Source: Fasciola hepatica (Eukaryota; Platyhelminthes; Trematoda; Plagiorchiida; Fasciolidae). From it: 64,000 nt of DNA. The stretch is from positions 26,509,001 to 26,573,000 of the forward strand of contig CANUEZ040000024.1 of NCBI GenBank assembly GCA_948099385.1, in the 5' to 3' direction. Every line of letters starts with the position of its first letter. The first letter of the stretch is position 1. Made by a program: the position numbers and the translations under genes. The notes beneath the pieces are model-generated. The model did no database searches. It saw nothing but the letters and a program-made list of their open reading frames with translations, and was not told where the DNA came from. Positions 36,891 to 47,745 of this stretch are shown piece by piece.

Positions 36891-36968
36891 CGTATATGTA
36901 TACGTTTATATATATATATATATGCGTGTGTGTGATTTTATGTATATATAAACATATATATATATACA
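36891..36968. repeat. TA-rich imperfect inverted repeat
   Basis: A TA/TG simple-sequence stretch just downstream of the MULE-type gene. The arms GTTTATATATA (36904-36914) and TATATATAAAC (36943-36953) are exact reverse complements around a TG-rich spacer, so the region could extrude a cruciform. It may be a chance product of a (TA)n tract or lie near a transposon end. Confidence 0.6.
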
Positions 36969-39900
36969 GCCCAGTGAGAGTGACAAATAGGACGTTAGTC
37001 GGGCTAATGACCGGAGACTTTCCTCGTGGGGTTTCTGTTAACGAGCAGGCATTTCCTGACGATGCTGCCTAGCAACTCAAGTCATAGTGTAGACTACTTG
37101 AGGTAGCGAATTAATAAGTCGGCTGTTATAACTACAGGCATTTGTTTAGAAAAGTAAAGGTTGGCCAGTAAACATTATATGTGGGCAAGTGTATAAGTTG
37201 TACAGGTTGAAGGGGAAGGAATTTCAATAGCTTTCTTTGTATTGTTCTTGGCGAACCACATCTACGAAAAATCGTTTGACATATTTTCATATTCCGCAAT
37301 TTATGTAGTTCTTAAAAGGTATCCATTTTGCGATACAAATGGACGTTATGGCGGATACATCAGAAAACGTTACTAAACCAATTTCATATTTTTTACGACT
37401 TTTCAGGCCCTACGGCATTTACCGTAAATTGCTATTTTTCCAGTTCCACTAAGGTATAAATTTTGAAACAAGACTCAACATTCAAACAGATGTGAACGGA
37501 AAAGGCAGCAGACTAAGTCCGCCACTATCTCATCCAACTTTAACGAGGTGATGCTTTCGGTGACCTTGCTCAATGGCGACCGTTCAAATCCCATTGTGGT
37601 AGGTTCATTCATCGTTACCTGGCCGGGTTGGCCACCCGACCTCCAGTTCAAATTTGCCGGACGCCGCCTTAAAGTGTACCTTAAATAATTTCTCCTGTAC
37701 AATTTCGAGTGCACGTACCTCAATCATCCTCTTGGAATCCGGACTCTACATCCAACTGCACCATTTGATCTTGCTTTACAGCGTGCCTTGGGGTTATCCG
37801 ATATAAACCATTACCATTGTCGCTATCATTGTGCTACAGTTCCAACTCCGAGCCAAACTTCGTGGTGAACGACGGTCAACGACGGTTCTAGACCTGCGAA
37901 GCCCTTCAGAGAAAGAGCTTCCCGAACAAGACCATCCGAGGAGGGAGGTCAAGGCACCACAGCAAGTTCACCTCGGCTTATGTGGCACCAATCTGTGAAG
38001 GAAGTTTATGGTTCGACTGCCTTCATCAGCCACCCAACCTCCGGATTAAGCCCCGAAGGCAGAACAGGTCCAAGCAACCGTTCAAAGCAGTCGAGCGGCA
38101 GGGAGGCATACCATCGCCCCGGTAGGAGCGCGATCGTTCCCAACGGCACCTCACCCGTTGACAGACAGACTTTCTATTCAGAACCAGTGGTCTTCGGCAC
38201 TACCATTCCAAAAAACTTGAACTCAGCAAACCGAATTCAGGAAGGACTGTCGCTGCGGTTGTCGGTTGGGTATCAAAGCGTGAGCTTATGGCCCCAATCG
38301 ATCAGGAGAGTCTACCACTCCCCCCCCCCGTGTTTTCAAATATACAAGCCATTATCATAATACGCCTATAATAAACGTTTATTTATGGGTTGGACGGGCT
38401 CAAGCTTTTGTAGATACTGCAACTCCAAGCGCTTTAATTCATGGAAGCCAGATTCGGGACCATTCAGGTACCCGGCAGTACGACACTGGTCGTTTAGCGG
38501 CAGCAAAGAGCGTCTCTGTTGGGTCATGGGGCTAAGTACAACCATTGATTCAGATAGGTTCTCTTCACACTACTCAACTTGTTATTATTATGGATCGACT
38601 CTCCTGAAGGGCTGCGGTGGACATCAGCTTCCTGCTCAGACAAGAAACCCAAAGTTTAACCAATAAGGATAAGATTGGGCTGGCCTGCGGAGAAGTTAGG
38701 CTTCCCTTTGAAAAGGTTTAGGAAGCTCCACGGGCCTCGAATTGGGACAGCGTGAGCTCGCCCAGCGCACTAAAAAACCAAGAAAATGGGTTCAATTTGT
38801 TTGCAGCTGACTCAAAAACCCATTCGCTACCTATTTCACCCCATGGCATTTTCCATCCTTTTGAACTTAACCACCAAAGTATCCACACTTGCAAAAAACT
38901 CACACGTATTTAAAAAAATGAAATGACAGCGTTATAAGATATAAAATGTCAGATGTATGAGACATGTGCTTCAACTTTGGTGGGATCAGTTCGTGCTCCT
39001 ATGAGTAGCTTGCCGGATATTCTCAACAAAGTCTCCAAGTCTGCCAAGGAAAAATTCCTCAATGTTAGTGAGCTTCTTGTCGATAGAACTACGATGATAA
39101 TCAACAATATGGTCCCTCTTTGCCATGAAATGCGATCATGCGGTACTGAATCACGGGAAATAAAAATTTGATGGGCCCATTTGATTTAAATGCAGAAAAC
39201 AATATTGAATCAAGACTGTGGATGAAAAAGTAATCGGTTTTACCATTGGGAAGGTCAAGTAAGACAGAAAAAAGCATATAACAAAAATTATGATAAAGTT
39301 CGCATTTGAAAACCGTCACAGGAAACGATATTATTGAAAAAGGCAAAAATCAACTGGCAGAATAGTGTAGCAGTGGAGAAAGGGAATACTTCTCGGCTTA
39401 TTCTTCTTCCTTCATCCCTATCCCGAGTTATGATAAAACGAAGATTAATGCCCATCTGTGAAGGACATTCTTTTATGACAAGCCTATTAGTGGTAGTAAC
39501 AGCATCTGGTGTTCGTATGAAACGGAATTTCATTAAATGACCTTTGATTGCCGCTACCAATTTATGATCGTGAACTGTTTTTCTTTGAAGCCTCCCCCCA
39601 CCCAAAAATAGTCCACTGCGTACTTTTGGAGTGCTTCTCACCATTCCTGACAAATCTGTAGAGGCATAATATTTTAGGGTTGCAATCTGAAATTTAGTAA
39701 TTCAAATACAAAGTCTTACCATAAACCTATGGACTTTCTCCAATCCCGATACCCTTACCACTCAACCTCTCTGGGCATAGCGGCTTAACCGTTGCTGGGT
39801 GGGAGGAAATGACACGCTGCAAACTTTATTTAAGCAGTAGAAGTTGCCACAAGGCGACAACCCTACAGGTTGGAACATCTTTCATACGTCCATAATAAAG

Positions 39901-40479
39901 TGTACCATAAAACAACCAAAGCATCATAAATATCTTAATTAAAAAGAAGCTATTTATTTATGATGGTAAAACATATAAAAATTAAAATAATCTTTTTTCA
40001 TGACACACCTACATGTAGCAATCAGAACATTTACTTCTGAGGTTGGTTCTTCAAAAACAGACAACTGTCTACCCCCATGAAAAAAACCGAATGAATACCG
40101 AAAAGCCTGGTCACGAGGGAGACGAAAAATTAAATGGGGCGGACTGGATCTTAACTTGCCCCCTGGAACTTTAACAAACACACCAACCCTATAGTGGTTG
40201 GTAAATCCATTACGAATTTACATATTACTCGGTGCTATTTACTACTTTTACGCGCCGTCTTAATGTTCCCTTGGGAAGCGCCCAACAGATTTTTGGGTTA
40301 CTAACCACCGGGCTGAATTAATGTCGAACCTCGTAGGGTAAAACACTACAAGTTATCCTCCAATGTGTTCAGTCATATCCGAAAATGATGACACGTATCG
40401 TCACAAACAGCTTAGGTGGCTGGCCAGTGGCAGTGCCACAGGCAGCCCAAGTTGTACATTCGTCAGAACTGGACGGTTA
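36969..40479. other. Unassigned, AT-rich in the second half
   Basis: No recognised domain. Open stretches at 37980-38360 (+), 38385-38666 (+) and 39288-39653 (-) have no family motif. 38880-40280 is noticeably AT-rich. A plus-strand frame at 38953-39540 is interrupted by stops and rich in Lys and Ser; I cannot assign it. No MULE terminal repeat was found by eye in 36969-37480. Confidence 0.4.
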
Positions 40480-40945
40480 AAATAAGCTGCTGACCGAACT
40501 TCTAGATGTCTTTGCAAGTAAAATCAGTATGATGCCCCGTTCATATAGAAACCAAGCGACTTGGGAGTCTTCAGGAAGCTGCGCAACCTGCTATGTTATG
40601 CAGCAGTTCCATTTTATCCCTACATATCTCGCACCCGTGAGGGGCGCTTATAGTGGACACAGACGCCAAAGACCGAGCCATGAGAACGGTTTTGTCACAG
40701 GGAGCGCCGGACGGACAAGAAAATGACACTGCGTTGGCCAGTTGAGAGCTGTCGCATCGGAGGAGAAACTGATGCACCATTCCAAAGAAACAGCTCACAT
40801 CCTAAGTTTTAATAAACCTTTTCGGTCGTCACTCTTGGGGCTTCAAGTTGTGCTGCGCACGGATCAAAAATCTCTTCTCTGGATACAAAATGTTCTCGAC
40901 CCTAGCGGCCGAATGACGAGTTGGCAAAAGTCCCTAAAAGAATAA
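40480..40945 (+). pseudogene. Ty3/Gypsy RNase H remnant
   Basis: Fragment of a second Gypsy-type pol, plus strand. LLDVFAS at about 40498 resembles the 'L-EF-DVFA' string upstream of Gypsy RT, and the body of the RT is missing. The strongest block is the RNase H start: DTDAKDRAMRTVLSQGAPDG at 40656-40715, with the catalytic D-x-D region intact. Then, in another frame, QVVLRTDQKSLLWIQNVLDP and SGRMTSWQKSL at 40845-40939 match the family's 'V-RTDH-SL-WL--F--P-GQ-ARWQE-L' string (His to Gln). Frameshifts and stops are present. The large internal deletion and isolated position indicate an old solitary fragment. Confidence 0.65.
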
Positions 40946-41516
40946 CCCAGCACAACCTCGGTGCCGGTCCTCCGTTTCTGAACCATACCCGCGATCGCGG
41001 AGACTGTCCCTCAAGCACAGTCGCTCATCCATTTTCGTCACAGTACCTTTCAAACTATCCGTGCAAGCTCCTCAGGTCATACAAAAACATGTTAAGGTTA
41101 CGATACCAAATCGGGCAACCAGTTTTTCAGACCTGGAAAACCAGGCACTCCCAACCCCAAACTGCAGCCAATCCATACTCAGTAGTTGTGGATGATATTT
41201 ATGATGCTGTCAAGAGGAAGGTCAATGAAGTTGACCAAAATGTGGTGGACCTTCATAACTAGATCCAGTCAGTTGGCGGTACTCTAGTAAATATATCCCT
41301 ACCATCTGGCCTGATAAGACCCACTATTCTAGTAAGCTGCCAAGGCCTGGCCGTGGCTGGTCGTTTCTTGAAGTCATTCCCTACCGCAACGCTAAAGTGC
41401 TTGACATTCTCCACTAGCTACTCTTGCCGGACTTCACAATCACCTAACGGAATGCTTGCCAAAAGGTACAACACAGTTGCTACTTAGTTGGACTACGCTG
41501 GAAGCCTCAATGCATA
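40946..41516. other. No recognisable gene
   Basis: Flank of the BEL/Pao array. A plus-strand open stretch to 41262 has a lysine-rich end (VKRKVNEVDQNVVDL) without family assignment. The last 5 bases before the array (41517-41521) are the target-site duplication. Confidence 0.4.
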
Positions 41517-41521
41517 GACTG
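41517..41521. repeat. Left target-site duplication GACTG
   Basis: GACTG directly precedes the TGT start of the truncated left LTR and recurs at 50951-50955 directly after the CA end of the right LTR. A 5-bp duplication is usual for BEL/Pao integrase. It shows that the outer ends of the composite come from one insertion. Confidence 0.65.
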
Positions 41522-41590
41522 TGTAATGTCCATGTTGATTGAAAAGTTCCTCTTCTGCTCACATTCCTATGCTCTATGACCAATTTTGGA
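41522..41590 (+). repeat. Truncated left LTR of copy A
   Basis: The first 60-odd bases of the BEL/Pao LTR: TGTAATGTCCATGTTGATTG, then AAAAGTTCCTC, corresponding to 44081 onwards (TGTTGTCCACG...). It differs from the other two LTRs by a 2-bp insertion and two C-to-T changes. It ends at TTTTGGAC, where it joins pol sequence at ACACCGG. The shared GAC at the joint (about 41588-41590) suggests a microhomology deletion. Confidence 0.8.
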
Positions 41591-43870
41591 CACCGGCCAG
41601 AGAGCACTGAACGTTCAGTGGGATACGGTCATGGACGAACTTACCTTTCAGTTCCAGTTGCTTGATAGGACTTTGACAAGGAGAGGCATACCGTCGAACG
41701 TCAGTTCCCTGTTTGACCCACTTGGGCTAGTGGCTCCGTTATGTCCTCCGGCTAAGCAGTTGTTGCAGAGGTTATGCAGGTCGAAATTAGGTTGGGATAG
41801 CCCACTCAGCCCAACAGATACCGTGTTGTGGAATAATTGGTTATCATTTATGAACCACTTCGGTAAAATAAGAGTGCCGAGGAGCATAATTAGAGACCCA
41901 AAAAGGAATAGGATGCACTGAGTTGCATATATTGTGTGATGCTTCGGAAACCGGATACGGTGCAGTGGCATACGCGAGGCGAATTCTCGTGGACAGAGCC
42001 CCATACTACGTGCTAGTATGTAGTAAATCGCGAGTAGCGCCTATCAAAACCGTTACAATGTTGAGGCTTGAGTTGGAGGCAGCCGTCTTAAGTGTTCCAT
42101 TGAGTGAGATGTTTAAACGAAGCTTGCCAGGTTGTTTAACGGAGCTTACTTTTGGACAGACTCGATGATCGTCAGGTACTACATAGAGAACTCTGGTAAG
42201 CGTTATAGTACCTTCGTCGCTAACCGATTGGCAATTATTCATCAGCCTACTAACGTTTCCCAATGGCGGCATGTGCGATCAGAAGATAATATCGCTGATC
42301 TGGCCTCAAGAGGAATTTCAACCGAAGAAGAACTAAGGATTTGGCTTAGAGGACCCTCGCCTTCGAAAGATTATAATCCACCAGGAGTTCTATTGTTGGT
42401 CCCATCGGATGGTATGGAGGCTAAGAAGGGGCCGGCTTGGGTGAATACGGCCAACCTGCACACTGGCATCGCCCTCATGGTTTTTCGATACTCTGATTGG
42501 TCCAAGCCCCTAAAGGCTGTCGCTTGGCTCATTCGGTTTACTTCCTATATTCAAGTTATGTTCTCAAGGAGCAAGGAATTGCTGAACGCGGGCAGCCTGT
42601 CCGCCAAAAACCTAGAGGGCCAGGGTCAGAGTGATAACAGTGGTTCAAAGGGATTCGTTTGGAGAGTTTTTACAGCGAGAACCGCCTACAGATAAGCTAT
42701 GCAGGGTTGCCTTGGGTTCTTTAAGGAAGCTACGCCAGATTGTATTGCGAAACCTTCTGTGTGTTGGTGGACGACTAAATTATGCTGAATATCCAAGTGC
42801 CTCTAAACATCCAGTTATTTTGACGAACAGACTCCCATTGACAGAACTCTTTATCCGCCACCACCATAGTAGAGAAAGACATGGTGGCACCGCCCAAGTG
42901 CCTGCTAAAATCCGCGAGAGTTACTGGATTATCAATGGAATATGCGCAGTTAAACGGGCGATAGAACGATTTTCTACTTCCTGTAGGCTGGCCACTGTCG
43001 CCAGTCAGCAGTTGATGGCTCTTCTTCTTCCCTTCATTTTGGTCGAAACAGAATTCTTTGGTCAAATCCTTGTTCACAGGGGTCGAGGGTCGGAAAAAAT
43101 ATACGGCTCTATATTCACTCGTCTACAAACTCGAGCTACTCATTGGGAAATGACAGCTAGCTTAAGTAATGACTCGTTCACTATGTCACTTGTCCGTTTT
43201 GTTGGTAGATGTGGAACACCAGCAGAAATCTGTAGCGACAACGGCTCAAGTTTAGTGGGTGCAGTTGCCGAGCTCAAAAGCCAGTTAAAGCGTTGGGATA
43301 GTCGGCGCATCAACGATCACCTAGCCAGTCAGGGCACAAGTTGGCACTTCAACCCCCCTGCATCGAGCCACCGAGGGGGCGTATGGGAGAGTGATCCGTT
43401 CGGTACGCCGGTTGCTATCAGCGCTTTCTAAGGAACAGATAATGAGTGAGGAGGCGTTGCAAACTTGTTTCGTTGAAGTTGAGAGGATATTCAATAATCG
43501 ACCAATAGTCCCACTTTTGTCCGATGACAATGGCAGATTGGCTCTGACTCTTAACAGTCTACTACTGCTGAGGGGAGATTGCGGTATATTAGATAATGCT
43601 AACATGACAGAACACTATTGTAGACGTTGGAAGTAGGTCAGCTACTGCGCGAATACCTTTTGGCACCGATGGGTGGGAGAATATGAACCGACTCTGCAGG
43701 CCAGACAGAAATGGCTTTCAAAACAGAGAAGTCTTAGATAGAAGGACGTCGTGCTTGTTGCTTCAGAGACCTTTGCGAGATACAAGCGGCCCATGGGGAT
43801 AATTGAGGACGTAGAAATTGATGCAGATTTGTGGTCCGGACTAGCTAAGGAAAGCAACGGAGAGAAGTAA
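41591..43870 (+). pseudogene. BEL/Pao copy A: RNase H and integrase pol fragment
   Basis: Copy A keeps only the 3' part of pol. The post-RT segment (41591-41920) runs to a stop. The RNase H-like part carries LHILCDASETGYGAVAYARR (41923-41985) and FWTDSMIVRYYIENSGKRY (42150-42205). Then come the integrase zinc-binding and core (42631-43431) and the C-terminal integrase region (43391-43857). Its protein is identical to copy B except for single residues such as Pro to Gln (near 42813) and His to Arg (near 43075). It lacks gag, protease and RT, and it has the same frameshifts at about 41920 and 43392 as copy B. Confidence 0.85.
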
Positions 43871-43911
43871 GAAACATTTGCTAGCCGGGGTCGTAGGCAA
43901 GGGGGAATTCA

Positions 43912-43979
43912 GGCTTACTGCTGTAAGCCCTCGTATACCCCAAGGGAAGGGAGGTAGCAGGGGTACTGCTGTAAGTCCT
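43912..43979 (+). repeat. Hairpin and duplicated motif before the LTR, copy A
   Basis: GGCTTAC-TGCT-GTAAGCC (43912-43929) is a perfect 7-bp stem with a 4-nt loop. TACTGCTGTAAG then recurs at about 43963-43975. A purine-rich run (AAGGGAAGGGAGGTAGCAGG) lies between them and might be a displaced polypurine tract, though it is about 120 bp from the LTR. The same arrangement recurs at 50069-50136. Confidence 0.6.
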
Positions 43980-44080
43980 GTGAACTCCGATGTCTCGGGA
44001 GCGTAAGTAGGAATGGGGGCCAGAAACGATTATTGTCTTAAACTGCCGTGAACGACCGGAAGGAATTTTGGCGGCCGGTG

Positions 44081-44793
44081 TGTTGTCCACGTTGATTGAA
44101 AAGCTCCTCTTCTGCTCACATTCCTATGCTCTATGACCAATTTTGGACTGCCTTCTCCAACCTAATTCATGCTGACACTGTTTTGTGATCGACAATTATT
44201 CTACGCTTGGTGCACTTACTTTTTCTTCTCATGGTTGTGCTTTCTTACTGAGATTACTCTGAGGACAGTTGGTACGGTAGTGAGATGCACTGATTCAACA
44301 CAGTTTTGTTTTATTACTCCTCGGTTTTACTTTCTCGCTCACGTCGATTGACCGTAAACGCTCAACTCGTTTACGCTAATTTTTGGCTGACACGCTCAGG
44401 AAATTGTTCTTTGGGCCTGATTGAGCGTGGAAAACTTGTCCGATTTGTTTGGACTTTAGGACAGGTATTTATTATTTACTCTTTTTGGCCAGCTGTTCCC
44501 CTTTTTACAGAATTTGTCCTATTTGTGACTACCTTTTTGGCTGGATAGTGACTGAAGCTCACTGTCAAAGGTATGATCGTGTTTGTACTCATATTTTTAC
44601 TCGCTAATAGTACCGTAGAATTTGCAGAGCAATCGTGTTCTTGATTTGGGTTCTGCATCGATTTGGGCCACGCGTTGCTTTGAGGCTCCAAGGTGCTATC
44701 CAGAACAAGTGGAGCGTATAAGTCGATGAATCGATAATTGAATCATTGGTCAGGCTTCACCCGGACCAGGACTTGAACGTTTTGATCGTTACA
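44081..44793 (+). repeat. Central LTR shared by copies A and B (713 bp)
   Basis: Starts TGTTGTCC and ends GTTACA, so it has the standard TG...CA termini. It is the 3' LTR of copy A and the 5' LTR of copy B. It contains an 8-bp perfect inverted repeat, CGTAAACG-CTCAACT-CGTTTACG, at 44353-44375. Identical to the right LTR (50238-50950) for about the first 660 bp, it then differs at six positions in the last 52 bp. LTRs carry promoter and polyadenylation signals; I could not fix a TATA box or U3/R/U5 borders by eye. No obvious tRNA primer site (TGG...) directly follows. Confidence 0.85.
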
Positions 44794-44818
44794 GTACTTT
44801 GACGTTGTCTCTGGAACG

Positions 44819-46141
44819 ATGCAAACAACAAGGAGCGATAAGGTGACCACTGGACTTAACCGATCTGAAAATGGGATCAGTTCAGATCAAATCATCGCTG
44901 GAACCCGGCAAGTTCCTCCTGATAGTTCTTCTGTTCATGGCTCCAGGGTTACAGGCGCTAGTCGGCATAATCGTTGTTCTGAGTTGAATTTGTTGCTTGT
45001 CGAACTTGGGGAACGCCACCTTAAAGAAGAACTAGCACAGGATTTGAAGGCTTTTAAAGAAAGCCAGAAAAAAGTGTTTCTAAGAGTTAAGCAAGAGCTG
45101 GTGATGGCCAAACTCTCAGAGGGGTTAGAAAGAAGAGCGTCTGTGCGATCCTCAGACCCGAACGAATGTGATAAAAGAGTGCGTGAGTACGTTCAGATGC
45201 ATATGAGGTCGATCTGTGACGAGTTCATAGATACTGCTGTTCAGGGAGACAAAAAAGCCAGTGGGCAGGATACTAATCATTAGTTATGGAATGCGGCTTC
45301 CCACTTTGTGGGTGGGATGGACTTACCAAAAGTAGAATTGTTTTCGTTTGATGGTCGGCCAGCAATGTACTGGAAGTTCATTCGGCAGTTTCATGCGTAT
45401 GTCTCGTCGAAGACCATGGATGCCGGCCAAAGCCTGATGTAAGGATAAGGCACTGGGAGCAATTAGGGAATGCGTGATGCTGCCTCCCAGCGAAGGATAT
45501 CGTAGAGCTTGTGGGATACTAAAGGAATTATTTTGCCGCCCGCACGAGGTAATGCGATCACTCCTAGAGGGCCTAATGAGAGGACTCAAAACCGGCAGCT
45601 TGGACTCAGAAGCACTGTCGACGCTAGCCGTTAGAACGGAGCGCTGCATCATTGCTCTCGAGCAGATGAATTATAAGTCCGATCTCAACTAGCTCGCCAA
45701 CCTGGAAAGAGTAGTTAGTGGTCTTCCATACTCCCTACAGAATAAGTGGGTTGAGAAGGTCGAACGGTTAACGCAAAACTCTCGGGAACCGACGTTTAGT
45801 GAGCTAACGGAATTCGTGTTCATCACGGCCAGGAACGCCCGTAATCGCTTCGGACAACTAGCAAGCCGAACTAACACCACCGGCCGGGTGAATCAAGTCA
45901 ATCGCAAGCCAGGTCCACGTCAATCTGGATCTAGTTGGTCCATAAGCACGGCGCAGCAGGATAAAGAGCGACCTCTGACCTGCCCGACATGTGATAGGAA
46001 CCACTCAATAACTCTGTGCCAAAAGGTTTTGGCGTTAAACGTACCGGCGAGATGGGCAGAAGCCCGTAAAAAAGGGTTGTGCTTTATTTGTCTGAAAAGA
46101 AGCCGTAGATCGGGTGACTGCAGGTCAAAAACCGTCTGCAC
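44819..46141 (+). pseudogene. BEL/Pao copy B: gag
   Basis: Starts with an ATG 26 bp after the LTR. The first open stretch (44819-45283) has a charged, probably helical part (HLKEELAQDLKAFKESQKKV). In the same frame, past a TAG, LPKVELFSFDGRPAMYWKFI at 45321-45380 is the hallmark start of the Pao-type gag domain. After a frameshift near 45445 comes MLPPSEGYRRACGILKELF, and ALEQMNYKSDLN (stop at 45690-45692) then LANLERVVSGLPYS. At 45978-46170 zinc-knuckle-like pairs follow: CPTCDRNHSITLC, CFICLKRSRRSGDC (the His replaced) and CTVEGC-GRHH. Gag would form the virus-like particle. It has two stops and one frameshift. Confidence 0.8.
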
Positions 46142-46229
46142 TGTTGAAGGCTGTGTCGGTAGGCATCATCAACTACTCCATAGGGCTATGCCAAAGCGCC
46201 CTGTACCACCCAAGGCAGTGAGCGAAAAT

Positions 46230-46718
46230 CACTGCGGAGCAACCAACATGCAGCATAATGGCATACACCTTGGGCTACTGCCGGTGAGATTTGAGGCCGG
46301 AGAAAAGGAAGTTGTCGGATATGCTTTCCTCGACAATGGATCTGACACTACTCTCATTTGGGCCAAGGTCATACAAGGTGTGGTTTTAGGTTTTTGAAAC
46401 AGCCAGTTGACAATTAAGACTCTGAGGGGATCCAAAACAGCCAAAGCGGTCAGAGACGCGTTCAAAATGATCGCACTGAATGGCAACGATTCAATCAACA
46501 TAGAGCAAGCTGTCGTTGTTGAGTCACTGCCCGTGCCCAAGCCCAGTTCCAATGATGAGTATAGGAAGCGGTCTCACTTGGAGGACCTACCTATAGAAAC
46601 CGTTAATGAGGTTGTACTATTGCTTATGGGATGTGACGTACCCGAGGCACATTGGGTTTGAGACCAGGGACTAGGCGGTCGTTAACATCCCTAAGCAGTC
46701 CGCACACTGTTAGGCTGG
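46230..46718 (+). pseudogene. BEL/Pao copy B: aspartic protease region
   Basis: Directly after the gag zinc knuckles, the frame reads GYAFLDNGSDTTLIWAKVI at 46318-46374, the D-x-G-S/T active-site loop of retroviral-type aspartic protease in the form common to BEL/Pao elements (LDNGSDTTL). After a stop at 46396-46398, the same frame from 46407 continues with a flap-like region and the family's DLPIETVNEVVLLLMGCDVP then EAHW (46578-46656), which leads into the RT. A further stop (46659) and another (about 46677) follow. The protease would cleave Gag-Pol in the particle; it is interrupted here. Confidence 0.75.
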
Positions 46719-47745
46719 GTGAAACTTGGTCCGACCACATTCAAAAGACATCAGTCCTTATCGGTGAACTGGGCGACTCAAAGCGAATCATCACCTTTAG
46801 AAGAAATACAAAGGATGCATGATGCGGAGTTTGGGGACGTGCAGCTACTGGACAGGAGTGTTTTCATGGAGGACGCGCAAGTCATAAAATACGTGGAGTC
46901 TGAGACGGGGCATATACAGGGACACTTCATGGTTCCTCTGCCATGGAGGAAGGATGTAGCGACAGGGCTCGGGAACCTCTGGTCTACGCGAACAAGGTTG
47001 CGCAGTTTGAAACGTCGCCTGACGCACGACAAAATCCCGTGGATCAGATATACCAAAGCGATGGATCAAACCATAGCCAAGGGATACGCGATAAAGTACC
47101 ATTGCATCAAACGAGCTGTGACTACAGACCTCGGTGGTACTTACCGCACCAATCTGTCTTAAACCCAAAGAAGCCTGAGAATTTGCGTGTTGTTCTGGAT
47201 TGCGCGGCCAATCATAAGGGGCGGTGGCTGAATGACATGCTTTATCAAGGCCCTGATACTACGGCTAATCTTGTGGGCATACTTTTGAGATTCCGCAAGG
47301 AAAAGGTGGCCGTTTCAGCGGACATAGAAGAAATGTTCATGCAAGTAAAGGTGTCTGAAATGGGCAGGAGTGCCTTGCGGTTCCTATGGTGGCCACAAGG
47401 AGACCTGCCACTGGTGCCGGAAGAATATCAGATGACGGCCCATCCCTTTGGGGCTACTTCCTCATCCGTCTGCGCCAACTTCGCGTTATGCCGAGCCGCG
47501 GGGGATTTTGGGGTACTTTATGAACCATCGGTCTTGCAAGCCGTAGAACGCAGTTTTATGTCGATGATTGCCTTGCACTTTTGAAAACTAGCGCTGAGGC
47601 TGCTGCCTTTGCGACATAAATAACTGCATTATTGATTCACCCTGGTTTCAAGCTGAGGAGATGGGTATCCAACTCACGGAAGTTAATGGTCTTATCTCCA
47701 GACCCTGATTTAAATGCCAGTTCCGTTCGGCTAACTCGGCAGAAC
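46719..47745 (+). pseudogene. BEL/Pao copy B: reverse transcriptase
   Basis: The N-terminal part in one frame reads MHDAEFGDVQLLDRSVFMED at 46813, and PLPWRKDVATGL. A frameshift near 47110 leads to YLPHQSVLNPKKPENLRVVL then DCAANHKGRWLNDML, QGPDTTANLVGIL, motif A SADIEEMFMQVKV (catalytic D kept, about 47315-47355), LRFLWWPQGD and motif B HPFGATSSSVCANFAL. The catalytic box FYVDDCLALL is intact but in a third frame, at 47554-47583, after a shift near 47550. A TAA at about 47618 follows, and then FKLRRWVSNSRKL. This is a complete RT domain with three frame breaks. It is missing from copy A. Confidence 0.85.

Noticed and set aside
36969..37480. Terminal inverted repeats for the MULE-type element
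   Set aside because: No convincing complement of the 34127-34310 segment could be found by eye.
41648..42004. Minus-strand open stretches opposite BEL/Pao pol (also 47805-48161 and others)
   Set aside because: They are shadows of the plus-strand RNase H and integrase frames.
44169..44548. Open stretches inside the BEL/Pao LTR (and 50326-50705)
   Set aside because: They lie within non-coding LTR sequence and are duplicated only because the LTR is.
44794..44818. tRNA primer binding site after the central LTR
   Set aside because: The bases directly following the LTR do not begin with the usual TGG, and I could not match them to a specific tRNA 3' end.
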